Shown here one piece after another: positions 26,612-38,096 of a stretch of 64,000 nucleotides of DNA (within the stretch, counting starts at the first letter, position 1; every line of letters starts with the position of its first letter). The translations under genes were made by a program, and so were the position numbers. This stretch comes from Diplosphaera chodatii (Eukaryota; Chlorophyta; Trebouxiophyceae; Prasiolales; Stichococcaceae), in contig JAALGY010000020.1 of NCBI GenBank assembly GCA_032358165.1, positions 2,294,001 to 2,358,000 on the forward strand, in the 5' to 3' direction. The notes under the pieces were generated by a model that saw only the letters and a program-made list of their open reading frames with translations, was not told where the DNA came from and made no database searches.

Positions 26612-27617
26612 GGCCCGTGTGAGTAAGAGGAAGCGGCGAGAGTCACAGAACGACAGAACAGACCGCACAAGTAGTCTTGCTGTCAGCGGCACTAGGATGC
26701 TATATGATGCTGCACTGCTGTGCCGTCTGTAAGCTGCCATCAGCCAGCATTTGCACATGGTGTGCCACGGCGCAGCAGCCACCACGCAGCCCAGAGCAGC
26801 CTTCCGTAGGATCACCTGGCGACGCATCCCCAGCCCGTACAGGGGAGGTGCGGGGCCTGTGGCCTCCACTGTGTCGGCGCTTCACACTGCCGTTGGCGCA
26901 GAGACTGCCAATGTGCACCTTTGGGGACAAACCTAACCCGAGGCAGCTCACATCCGCCTATACTGTTGAACTGTGGCCTCTCAGTGAGTGTCAAGACCCC
27001 AAGGAGGGACTAGTTGAGCAACGCTCAATGGGCCTCTGCTAGATGCCCATCTCACCTGACACCCCGAAAGCTGCGGTGCTGAATGCATGAATGGAATATG
27101 GAATGGAATACGAATACAGAGCTTGGTTGACGTCTCAAACATGCTGTGCATCAAGCGCACCTGAGTGACAGACTAGGTCATTTCCTTGCACGACTGATGC
27201 ATGGCAAGGTACCTTGCCATGGGGCAGATCCCGACGCTGACCTCACAGGAGGCAACGCTGGTCAGGTGCTATGTTGCAGGTCCGGACATGTTTACGTTTG
27301 TCTGCAAGTCTGCATGACCAGAGATGCTACTCGCGTCGTTCCGTGACACGTCAGCACAGCTGCCGCGGCTGCATGCGGCGGTGGTGTGCACGCTCGTGTA
27401 GCATTCAGAGTAGCCTATCTGCAGTTGGGGTGGTCCTGCTGGCGGTGTTGTGCAGATGAGATTTGAGAGCAAATAAGAAAGTGATTGCATGTGCAAAATC
27501 GGCTGCAGGCTGGAACTTTCAGCACATATAGGTGTGGTATACACAACAGCCATCGGAGTGCAGAGTTCGGCATTGCACTGACGTCACGGCTCTGCAGACA
27601 GTGTCAGTTAGCTGAGC
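26612..27617. other. Spacer between copies A and B
   Basis: About 1 kb upstream of copy A and downstream of copy B. No gene seen. A short imperfect tandem of GGAATA/GAATAC units lies near 27081-27118. Confidence 0.45.
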
Positions 27618-30600
27618 CTACCTGCGGCGGAGCGCTGCAGCCCCATCTGTCGGCCATTGCATCCTGTGCTGCCAGACAGACAGCACTAACGCGCCGGTGA
27701 CTACGACCGTGACAGCGTCACGGAGCTGTAGCAGCCGGCGGCGACGCGCCTCCCATCGAGCGGCCGCAGCGGCAGCTACAGCCGCTTGAGCCGCTGCTGC
27801 CGCTGCAGCTTCTTTGGCGTGCCGCCGGGCGATGACACGCTGATCGTGGCCCCAGATCTTCGTGGTGAGCCGCGCGATGGCTGCGAGCACACAAACTTAC
27901 TGATGCATGGTCATCTTGCAGTCAGCTGCAAGTCACAGTCTGCAAACCGCAGAGTGTGCGTCAAGATCACACGCTGTCATGCAGGACAACATGTTCGTTC
28001 ACGTCAAACTTTGCTTCTGCAACCATGCTCAAGAACCGCAGCCAACCAGGGGCTTTTATTGTAGCAACTGGATAGTAGTTGCAGATTGTGATTCCTCTAG
28101 CGGATGCACGGTCGGCGTGCAGAAGGTATTAGCATGGGGACTTGCTACCACAGATGCCCGCACACCTGTATGCAATTCTTGGTCGGGAGTTGGCGACATG
28201 GTGTCGGTGCAGGTGCACGACACCACCACCACCCCTGCGTCCATGATCATCTCCAGCAGTGCATTCGGAAGGCAATGCAGGAAGCATCCCGCCGCAGCCG
28301 ACCTGCAATCAAGGCATCAGCAATGCCTCAATTGCTGGGTTGCTTAACTCTACAGATTTGCAAGCGTTTCCAGTGGCTTGATCATCACAATCCAATAGAA
28401 TGACCTGAACACAGTTGCTTGATGGCATGGGCCACACAACCCGCAGCTTTGGTTGAGGCCACCGCAAATGGTGATGATTGATCAATGAGCATGTCCATGC
28501 TAAAGGGCCCACCTGGGATGCAGGCCCATGAGCAGGGCATGGCGACGATGTACAGCAGCGGCTGCCAGTGTTGCGGTGAAGGCCGACCGCGCGTCAGCCA
28601 GACATTTGGGCTCCAGAACCCTGCTGGGGTTGATCTCGAAGACTACCTCTCTGCACGAGAGGACAGCAAGCACTGTTCACTTCTGATGCCAGTGTATGAC
28701 ACGCACGTATATGTTTGTCGTGCCACGTGCAGTGCACTGCTCACAACATAGTCAGAACCAAAGCTGAGGCAGCAGAATGGCTCTCAGCTGTTGTGTTGTC
28801 AGACTGCCCACAATCCCATGCTGCCATCATGCTTGCCTGAGGGAGCGCACACAGCGAGACGTCAGCGCAGCAGCAGCGCACTGCAGGAAGGAGCAAGTGG
28901 CCTGCTCGGTTGCGTCAAGGCTGCGGAGGTGGTCATCTTCCCGGAGATCCCATTGGAAGGTCAGGCGGTGCTGCAATACAATGTAAATACACGTTAGCGT
29001 GTGCAGCAAGACCGTGTGTCAGCCAAGGGAAGCCGATGCCTGTCATCACTGTGAGGAACAAGGGCCGATCCCCAACGACTTCACCAGTACACCCATGACA
29101 GCATTGGCACATACGATTACCTGAGGCAGCAGGGGTAACAAATCGCCGAGCAACGCGATTGCAGCTGACGTGACAGACGTGTCACAGTCCACCCCTTGGT
29201 GTACGTCAACTGCATCATGCACCATGCTGGCTTAGCACATGACCACCAAGTCTGAAGCACCGTGCATAGGAGTTGCCATCCATGAACATGGTACCTGCAC
29301 TTGAGCACCTCGAAACTTTCTGATGTTGACATGTATTCTGATAATGATGTTGACAGCAATCTGTGCCGTGTTCTGCCCTGCTCAGTGGCAGTGTCTGTCT
29401 GCGTAGCAGTCATGCGCAGCGCACCTAGGATGCGCAGGTGTTGCACGGGCGGCATCACATCCACCCAGGCAGGCAGCAGCACCAGGCATGGGCGGGCGTG
29501 AATGACCAGCTCGTCTTTGGACCGGTAGTGGCCCCTGATGCCTCTGCCATGCTGCACGGCCGCCAGGTCTTCTGCCGAAGCGAACCTGGTCATCACTCGT
29601 CTCAGGTCTGCACTTCACACACATGCAAACCGGTTGAACATGTCCGCAGCATTTGACATAGTGTGCATGGAAACAGCGGCTGTAGCTTTGCGTGCTGAGG
29701 GACAACACCCTGCAGCGCTTCTTCGATGAGGATGCACTGTGCAGGAAGTAGGCTCGCATTGCATACGCTTTAGAGCACCAAGCATTTGCACTGCTGCTGA
29801 GTCAGCCATGTTGTCTCCGAATCGAGTGAATGACACAAACAACCGGCCATGGATAAAACTGCATGTCTAAGAAGAAAGCAGGAGCTGGATAAGCACGAGC
29901 AAGGGAGATACGACCATTGCACACCTTTTCCGTCGTTGCAGTGCTTGGCAAGCTCTTGGCGCAGCGCAGCCAGAGGCTCGTATGCTTTGGCAGTGGTCAG
30001 CGGCACAGTACAGTATGCGCCAAGGCAGCTGATGACCGCTGATGGCCCCGCAGTCTCGGTGTGAGCCTTGACGACCATGACGACGGTGAGATCAGGTAGT
30101 CTGGCTCTCCATGGGCCGCTCTCTCCATGTTGCTGCAGCAGGTAATGCACACCTGTCAGTTCGAAGGTGTTGCACCACGCATGCCACATTGCCTCGAAAG
30201 CTGTTGGTGGCGTACAGCTTCGAAGGCACACTGAATGCACATCGGCAAACAGCTTGGGTATTGTGGGTGTCATGCACTGCCACCTCGCCAAGCGGCTCCA
30301 CTACGTGTGGGTTACCATTGCTTTGACCCAGCGATGCGTGATCAGCGATGCACACATCCTCATGCATCAGCAGCTGTCAGCATCACCAGACGCTGACAGC
30401 AGCGCGCCACCAGACTATATGCACGGTGTCCAAACTTCATAATGCTACTGTGGCCTCACCTCAATGTTGGCGAGGCTGTGTCCGTGCTGGTCGCTCAAGT
30501 CATGTGCAAGCCATTTCGCCCTCCCGCCAGGTATGTAGCAGCGGCACTCAACGCACCAACGCCAGCCGCCATGGCTGCTCGGTGACGGGTGTCTTGCCGG

Positions 30601-30621
30601 CCCTGACGCAGCTGCTGCCAT
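27618..30621 (-). CDS. U1-zinc-finger/solenoid family, copy B (membrane-anchored form)
   Basis: Eight exons in transcript order: 30621-30460, 30132-29925, 29607-29425, 29209-29121, 28970-28837, 28650-28513, 28302-28166, 27880-27618; 437 residues. The finger is WCVECRCYIPGG with Cys23, Cys26, His40, His46. Family blocks follow: RGHYRSKDELVIHARPCLVL, AAIALLGDLLPLLPQ, LTFQWDL, the basic HRRHALLMGLHP and LPNALLEMIMDAG, then SCTCTD. The last exon is spliced in matching phase (ACAG|GTGTGC to CGCAG|CC) and encodes an Ala-rich helix followed by one hydrophobic segment, VTVVVTGALVLSVW, and a short tail. It therefore looks like a single-pass membrane protein. The intron after exon 5 has a GC donor. Function not known. 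Confidence 0.78.
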
Positions 30622-32573
30622 GCTGCTCGCTACGGACAGTTGCTTCAAAACCCAGAGCCTGCAGCGGCAAGGCACCGTAATTGTCAGGTGGAGCACTGCA
30701 TTGTTGGCTCCCAGACAGCACCTGATGGGACAGCCTGTTGGTTTGCAGTATCTGGCTCACAGCCACATCCTCGCCTTGATCACCAACAAAGAGTGAAGCA
30801 GTTTGTTGCTGTGCTTCTGCGGCAACGCAAGGTCTGCATGCCACCTGTCAGATCACCTTGCGCTCCCGCCAGCAGACCGCACTGCTGCGCTGCAGCTGGA
30901 TCCTCAGCCCGCCCACAGCGAGCAGCTACGCGCTGCGGCAGCTCTTGATCCTGCTGCCCCGCGTCTCAGCACGCTGTGCTGCAGGTGCACGTGACACGTT
31001 AGCCAAATGCGCAGGTTGATTTCATGCAGATTTCAACGGTTGCGCAACTTCAAGACGGTGTCGAAGGTGGGGCGCGTCTGCTGCAGACATCTTGCAACGC
31101 GCTCGGAGATCGTGATGCAGCTGCGTACCAGCGTGAGCGCAGGGAAGTCACATGCGCGGACTGTGCATCATCAGCTTGCACCTCGCTCGGTATGCACGAG
31201 GCACGCCTGCTCAACAAGATTTTATCTCGTTCCGGCCGCAAAAGCAGACATGAGCACTTCGTGGCAGCAGGCGATGCATTTGCAGTGTCAGAGCTGCAGG
31301 ACTGGCTGATGGGAGTCGGTAACCTTTGTCTGCACATGGCTTCGTGTCGTCCCATGACGTGCACTGCAGGAAGCTGTTCCGCCGCAGCACGTGACAGCGG
31401 TGCGGCGTTTGGCAGGCCTCAGCAGATATGTATAGCTGACTGGGGATGTGGGAGCAGACAAAGTTACATGCTGCTGACAGATGAAGGCAGGCATGCCTTT
31501 TTGGCACATGTGGCATTAAATTCTACTAAAACAACGGCACGTCGCACGGCGAGCGTGAGCCAACTTTTTAGTGCAGACTTGTGAGAGTTGTGGCACAGGG
31601 TGGGTGCTGCTGCATTGCACTACACTCGAGGGCCAAGGCCGCAAGGCGAGCACCACTGCAGTGCAGATCCCAGGTGCCACAGGGCGGGTAGCTGCCAACG
31701 GGTTGAAAGGCCCGACACGAAACGCCTAAATCGATTTCTTAACATGCAACGCGCTACAGCGTGCGCCTGTGTACGTTGATGTGACTATATGCGCGTGGTT
31801 ACAGCCTCGCGCATGGCTGCTGCCGACGGGCAGACGGCAAACGACGAGTCGCAACCTCGTCACGAAAATCACGATGTCGCCACGGCTGGCAGTCAGCGGA
31901 ACGTAGCCGCGGTCTGTATTGCTGACCTGAGGCCCCGGGGGCCTGCCATGGTCAGTAGTGCAGCACATCGCAAGCCCAGGCGGTCCCCTGTTGGCGGGAC
32001 GCACTGAATTTTGCCCCAGAATTTTTGGGGACCCGGCATTCGCGCTGTGGCTTCCAACGGCTTCCAAGCTGTCAGACAGCCGAGCTGGGCGGAGCATCGG
32101 GACGCGGCAGCAGTCGCTTGCAGCACCAACGATACCATTGAAGTCCGCGTCACGCATCTGTACCCCGTTGCAACCGCTGAAGCGCATCAGCAGCTCTGGA
32201 GTTGCACGTTTTGTTATTGACCCTTGCCCGTTTCCACCACGACGGCAAAGCATACTATTAATAGCAAACCCTAAAGGGTCGCTATTAAAAGTTGGCAACA
32301 ATATTCAACGTTCAATATTTTAGGAAAAAGCAAAGTTTTATTTTTGGTTTCCTTTCCAAGTGTGATTGTCAAGCAAGTCAATGAATTCGTTCAGAGCCGC
32401 TCGTTGGGTTGCATCTCAGCATGGCATGCACCCCGCCCATCATGGTACACTTCATCAACGGTGTGCGCTCGCTGCGAAATAATATATGGTGTACAGGCTG
32501 GGAGTGTGAACAGTCTGTAAGGTAGCAAACGTAATGTGCAGCCTGAGCAGATAGAAGCGACTGCCGCATCGGA
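30622..32573. other. Spacer between copies B and C, with two long open frames of unclear status
   Basis: A 186-codon plus-strand frame (31024-31584) and a 191-codon minus-strand frame (31726-32301) are open, but neither resembles a known domain or a neighbouring gene. The right end (about 32210-32350) is markedly AT-rich for this window and holds a strong hairpin and an interrupted palindrome centred on AACGTT near 32314. The region may hold a decayed mobile element or gene. Confidence 0.4.
32258..32288. repeat. AT-rich perfect hairpin
   Basis: TTAATAGC at 32258-32265 pairs with GCTATTAA at 32281-32288, and inside it ACCCT (32268-32272) pairs with AGGGT (32275-32279), leaving a two-base loop. 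It lies about 290 bp beyond the stop codon of copy C. Confidence 0.75.
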
Positions 32574-35542
32574 TCAGGCGACTGGCTGACGGGAGAGCAC
32601 CACTTCAACCACGTTGCCTGTTGAGTCTGTGTATGTCGACCAGACTGCCCGCCTTCTTGAGGCGGGAGTGGCAGCTGCCGCAGCTGCTTCCCGCCGAGCC
32701 ATTGCCTTGCTGCGCCAGGCAGCAGCAGCGAGCAGTGCTGATGCGCCGGTGGCCGCGCCGATGATGAGGGCCTTGCAGATGTTCTTCCTGCGACGCTGTG
32801 CCGCTGCTGCTGCTTCGATCTGCTGAGCAATGCACGCGTCGTGGGCATGGATTTGTGCCACGAGCCCTCCAGCATCTGCACGTACCATTACACGGTCAGG
32901 TCGCAATCATTATGACTTGGTGCAAACTGTGGACGGAGGGGTGTGGCAGAAGCAGCAGAAGAGGTAGAGCACAATAGTGCAGCAACCAGACTGTACCCTG
33001 CGAACCTGCAACACTCACTCACTGGTGTGCACCCAGCTGGCGCATGATGAATTTTCGATCAGCAGTGTGGAGGAGCATATATAACTGCAAGTATACAATG
33101 CCATGCAACTGAATTGCATTCAAGAAGGTGCTGGCGCACCTTGCTGCACCTCTGGATGATCTGCCGAGGCTGTGCAGGTGCACGACACCACCGGGACACC
33201 CTCCTCCATAAGGACATGCAGCAAGTCTGCTGGCAGGCAGCTCAGCGTGCAACCTGCCGCAGCAGACCTGCAAGTCCACACGACAGGCCGTAAGCACACG
33301 CAGCATTGCAAGTCCTCGGACACATACATGATCCAACCGAAACAACCGATCTGTGGACTGTCCAACACTCACAGCGCTGCCAAACCAACACAGGATAATG
33401 CAGCCGGTGATTGCTATAGCACGGGGTGAAAACTCAAAACTTGCCACCTGATGTGTGAAACATTGGCGCACACACCTGGGATGGAAGCTCATCAGCAGAG
33501 CCTGGCGTCGGGGACTGGCAGCAGCTGCCATGCTTGCATTGAATGCGGAGCGTGCCTCATGCAGTTGCTTTGGCTCTGGGACATTGTGCGGAAGGATGTC
33601 GATCACTATCTCCCTGCGCCAAGGTAAACCCACCATCGCAACGCCGCAACTCCTGGATACCACGGTGCTGTGCATGCTGATCAGAGTGGCAATCAGAACA
33701 CTACTGCTTGCCTGAGAGTATAAGTCCCACTGGAGGTCAGCGAATCCGCGGCACAGCCTAAGAAACGGCAAGTTGCCGCTTCTGCTACAGCCAGGCCAGT
33801 CAGGGGGCGGCCATCCCACAGGTCCCATTGAAATGTCAGCTGGCGCTGCGACAGTTTTCACCAGGCATATCAGCACTATGAGAGCGCCATAAGACTCAAC
33901 AAAACTCGGCAACCCCTTCAGCTGCCTTGCAGGCTGTGGATGTGCCAGGAGGCAAGAGCAGCAAGAGCATGCATACTTGCCTGAGGCAACGAGGGTAGGC
34001 AGTAGCCAAGAGCGACAATCGCGGATGATGTCACCAAGGTGTCGATTTCAGCAAATTTATAAATGTCCACTGTGGTGTGCAGACGATACAAATCAGCATA
34101 TATACGTGCTTGAGACGCTTTTAGGGATGTGTGCAGTCTCATATACACCCAACATACGTATGCGTGCACAGCCTCTTCAGAATCACTTAGATACCATTCA
34201 CAGGGAATGCCTCATGATTATAATTGAGTTTTCTGCCGCGGCATTGCCATCTTTCTGCTGTTAACTGGTCCAACTCGCACCTAAGATGCGCAAGTGTGTT
34301 ACATGTGGCAGCACCCGTATGTAAGCCGGGAGCAGCGCCAGGCATGGGCGGGCGTGGATGGCCAGCTCATTGCTGGAGCGGTAATGGCCCCTGATGGCCT
34401 GGCCAACCTGGAGTGTTGGCAAGCTGTGGGACGCAATCAACCTGATCACTACGTCCGCAAGGCCTGCAGAAGTGACAGGCACACATATTGCGATAGGAAG
34501 GCAAACAGCAGGATCGTGTGTGAAAAGATGCCAACCTTCATCAAAGTAGCTGCACATCAACTTCCGAATCAAGTGTTGGCACCTGCGCAGCACAACATTC
34601 ATGAACACACTACATGTGCAGGCCGCAGTACCTTGTGGCACCCTGGCCTGCATCTGAGATGCTATGGGCTTTGCAGTGCACAGCTGCATGGGATCAATTG
34701 ATGGCAAGTATGCAGTAGTGACAGCGTCAGTCATGGTGACGGACTATTCTGCCGCTCCTGGCCTTGCAATCTAGCTTGGAGCATTCTTCTGTGGCTTGGG
34801 CAGGGAGGTGGGCAAGGGCGTATGGGCTAGCTCATGCACCTTCGGAGTCGCAGGTGTTGATGAGCGTGTGACGCAGCACCCGCAGCAAGGCACTTGCTTG
34901 CGCCCTGCTCATGTACGCTGTCCACGATCCTCCAGCACCGTGCACTGCCGAAGGCTCCTCCACATTCGCACGAGGCTGGCACACCGTCACAATGGTGTGA
35001 TCAGCCGTGCCGCCACCCCTCGGCTCGTACCTTCCGTGAATCTGCAACAGGCCAGTCGAAGAGAATCTCCGTAGGTGTGTTGCTTCAACGTTTCAAACAA
35101 CAGTCGAGACTGATCCTCCTGAATGCGATACTGACACCAAGATGTGGGTTCCGGCACATGCGGCAGTTTGGCAGTGACCCACGCTTGCATGCAGCAGTGG
35201 GCCTGCTGCCCTGCACATGACTTTCCTGCTGTTTTACGGACCCTGGGACGGTCTGTGCATTTGAGGGCCAATAGCAGTTGGGCCTCTGCACATTGTGCAC
35301 ATTACCACCATGAACAGCAGCCAACATCTGCAACAGTGTACCCTGATAGAGGAGAGGCTGTGTTGATGCCGTCCGGCGTCCACGTGCGTCTCCCAGTCGC
35401 CAGGCACCCAACAATGGCAATCGTCACACCAATTCCAGTCGCCATAGTAGCTGCCGGGCTCTGCTGCCGGCGCCGCCCCTGCCGCCGTGTTGTTGGTCAC
35501 CCGCAGCACACCCGCCGCAGACAGCAGCAACGCCACTGTCAT
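32574..35542 (-). CDS. U1-zinc-finger/solenoid family, copy C (membrane-anchored form)
   Basis: Eight exons in transcript order: 35542-35342, 35041-34840, 34463-34281, 34069-33981, 33845-33712, 33613-33476, 33267-33140, 32875-32574; 458 residues. The N-terminus is mildly hydrophobic (VALLLSAAG). The finger is WCDDCHCWVPG with Cys39, Cys42, His53, His59. Blocks follow as in B and D: EPRGGGTADHTIVTV, IRGHYRSSNELAIHARPC, LTFQWDLWDG, EIVIDILPHNVPEPKQL, RRQALLMSFHP and SCTCTA. The last exon, joined in matching phase, holds VAQIHAHDACIAQQI, a basic cluster RRRKN, the hydrophobic ALIIGAATGASALLAAAAW and a 45-residue tail. Introns 4 and 5 have GC donors. Copy D is the closest relative by eye. Confidence 0.79.
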
Positions 35543-36300
35543 GCTGAGAAAAGCTGCAACGGGGGCCTCTTATCCTGCAGAGACACGAAAAGCATTACAC
35601 TAACACGGTAGCCTGCAGGACGTCACGAGGTCTCGATTGTGCGCCTGAGGTTCCATGCCAACGGACGGTTACGGGCAATGCACCGCGTTGCTGCCACAGT
35701 CTCAGATCCTAACATTTCGAGGAGCTGGACGGATTATTGTCAGCGCGCTGCAAGCTTGCCCTGGCCATGGGTCTCTGACTTGCTTTTGCTGGTCAGGTGC
35801 CGCAGTTGCTAGACGTGTAAAGTGGTGATGCGCACCTGACAGGACCAACAGCCTTGCGGCCTGTTGATGAGCCTAATTTTCGACGATGTGACCCGCTGCA
35901 CTGACTGCAGAGGTTGCAGGCAATTCCACAGGGTGTGTAATCCCCATCGACATACAGCACAAACGTGGGTTGTGGTCGCTTTGTGATCTACAGCACGACC
36001 CTCAAACGTGGGTGGAAGCTGCGATAATGGTCGAGGCAATACGCTCTGTGACCCATATGCATGCTGTGCCTCGAGTTTGCCTCGTGCTGCCTTGTTTGCC
36101 TCAATGAAACCTCAGCGGCTGGCATCGATGTCGGGGATATCAACCGCCACTGCAGCTGTCACTAACAGCAATAAGCATGTAAAGTCTTAGCCATCTCCTA
36201 GCGACAACGATAGCGAGTGCGGACTGGTACTGACTGCGTGCACATGTCCCTCGCGTCGTCCCATGACACACTGCACGTGACCGTGGGTTCTGGGTTTTGG
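35543..36300. other. Upstream region of copy C, left flank of transposon
   Basis: No gene seen; it should contain the copy C promoter. The last seven bases (GTTTTGG, 36294-36300) are the left target-site duplication of the element that follows. Confidence 0.5.
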
Positions 36301-36334
36301 CAGGGGATACTAAGTTCAACGGGGAGTGGCGCTC
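36301..36334 (+). repeat. Left terminal inverted repeat
   Basis: Thirty-four bases starting CAGGGGATAC and ending GGCGCTC; the exact reverse complement is at the right end of the element. Confidence 0.95.
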
Positions 36335-37673
36335 CCCTCTGAGGGGGCGATAGAAAGTTGTCCCCATCCGCCCTGGATGCTTTCCTGCCCGTTTCAGGGA
36401 CGCGCAGCCGCTTCTAGGGGTCGCAAGTCGAAGCTTTTGATACTAGAGGAACAGCGCAAAAGGTCCGGCAGCAATCGCATGTCGGACGCCGTCACCAGAC
36501 CCCGCCGAATTCCGGTCGCCACTGAAAACTTGGCGAATCCAACTGTTCTGGGACTTCAACCGTGCCTTGACACGCCCTCCGGCGTAGAGGCCTCAGGCCA
36601 ATCGTTCAAGGCAGCTCATATGATTCTTGAGAACCTGTTCACGGCCCGCGCGGGCTTCGGACGCGTCCGCTTTCAAGCAGTGATGCTTTACAGTCATGAC
36701 TCTCCGTCAGCAGGAGGTGGACTGGCTAGAGGGCCATGCCCTGCCCGGTGCTCCGTCACTGGATCTCGAGTACTCATTAGAAGTCGGCAAATGCGCGACC
36801 GTCATGAGGCTGGGGAAGCGTGAACCCGTAAACCCGGCCGTCAAAAGTTCTAAACCTACCAACGGCGCCCCTGCCCACCAGGGCCCGACCGCTTGACGGC
36901 TAGGGTGCTAGATCTGGAGTTTAGGATCAGACAAAGACAGCGCAGAAGGTCCGACCGCAATCGCTTGGATGGGCTGACCGTTAGAGCTCCTCAAAGTTCA
37001 TTTGCACTGAAAACCGCCCCGTAAGACGGGCCCCAAAATGAAGTTGCGCCTGGCATGGGTTGCACTTCCTACAGTGTAACATTATGCATGTATGAAGAGG
37101 ATGTGAGATTGCCCCGCACTGAGTAGCAGCATAGCCGCAATCCTGCGGGTTTCCCGGCCTCACTGTGGCATCCCGTCACAAAGCATGCTTGCTTTTCACC
37201 GCAAGCCTCCTGCACGATCGCGGCTCATCCCGACTTGCTATATGATGTCTAAGAAACATGCTGCAAGCGGCAAACGCGCCGCGCAGCGCCATTGTCTTTC
37301 AATATTGTCGATGGGACCTGGACAATAAATCCTTCCGCACGGTGGCTGTGGGCATCGTATCGACCCAAGGACCAGGATGGGCCAATCTAGGGATCATTGC
37401 GGACATGTGAAGCTTGCGCCCGCTACCCGTCACGCTCTGTAGGCTGCAAACCCAGCGCGAATCCAATAATGGTTCCTCCTAGCAGACTGCCCCATAAGTG
37501 ATGATGCCTGCACGTCAGCCCAAGTGGCGCTCGCAGTAGACAGATTATATGGTTAACAACAGCCCTGCCAAACGGCGTCCTATGCCGTGCTGCCGCTGTG
37601 CAGCATAACGCCCCTGGAGTTGAGGGGTTTTGGGGACAACTTCTCGGCATTATGACTAGTAGGACACCCCCCC

Positions 37674-37707
37674 GAGCGCCACTCCCCGTTGAACTTAGTA
37701 TCCCCTG
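37674..37707 (-). repeat. Right terminal inverted repeat
   Basis: Perfect reverse complement of the left end, finishing GTATCCCCTG, followed directly by the GTTTTGG duplication. Confidence 0.95.
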
Positions 37708-38096
37708 GTTTTGGTGGGCTGCAAGTCACCCATCAACTGCAGCTGGCCAGATTTGTAGGCCCAATCCCATGCCTTGGCTTGAAGCATGCACAAACGCACC
37801 CAGACAAGGCAGCGACGTAGGTGCTACCAGCTGGCCGGGGCCAGGGGGTTGTGGCGCTGCCACCTCATGCCAAGGGGTTGGCAGATACAGAGTAGTGTGC
37901 TGGCTGGGCACCATCATGTTACCATATCATAGAGCACTGGCTCGGTGATGCTTCGTGCATTGTAATTGTGTCACTCAAATTCACACATGCAGTGGCTTGC
38001 ATCCAAGCTCTGACTGAAGAAGATTAAGATGTAAGGGTCAGCTGCACAGTCCGACGCAAGCAAGTAATGTTCGTCCACCCCCTCGAAAACTCACGC
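37708..38096. other. Spacer between transposon and copy D
   Basis: Right target duplication, then about 380 bp downstream of copy D with no gene seen. Confidence 0.5.

Larger units (their letters stand above)
36301..37707. mobile_element. Non-autonomous DNA transposon with 34-bp terminal inverted repeats
   Basis: A 1407-bp element bounded by perfect 34-bp inverted repeats starting CAGGGGATAC. The flanks carry a 7-bp direct repeat GTTTTGG (36294-36300 and 37708-37714), or 8 bp if one terminal G is counted as target. A second subterminal inverted motif, AAGTTGTCCCC, lies at 36355-36365 and in reverse at 37632-37642. Inside there is an approximate direct repeat (around 36454-36484 and 36940-36970), but no frame with transposase features, so it must depend on an enzyme made elsewhere. 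CAGGG ends with a 7-8 bp duplication fit the hAT superfamily best; P-like elements are an alternative. Perfect ends suggest a recent insertion. Confidence 0.85.

Noticed and set aside
27618..27890. Separate small transmembrane gene downstream of copy B (and likewise for C and D)
   Set aside because: Phase-matched donors and acceptors in all three copies make a last exon of the same gene the simpler reading.
36326..36823. 165-codon frame inside the transposon
   Set aside because: No transposase motif (no DDE-type or zinc-finger pattern); it overlaps the inverted end, so it is unlikely to be a real gene.
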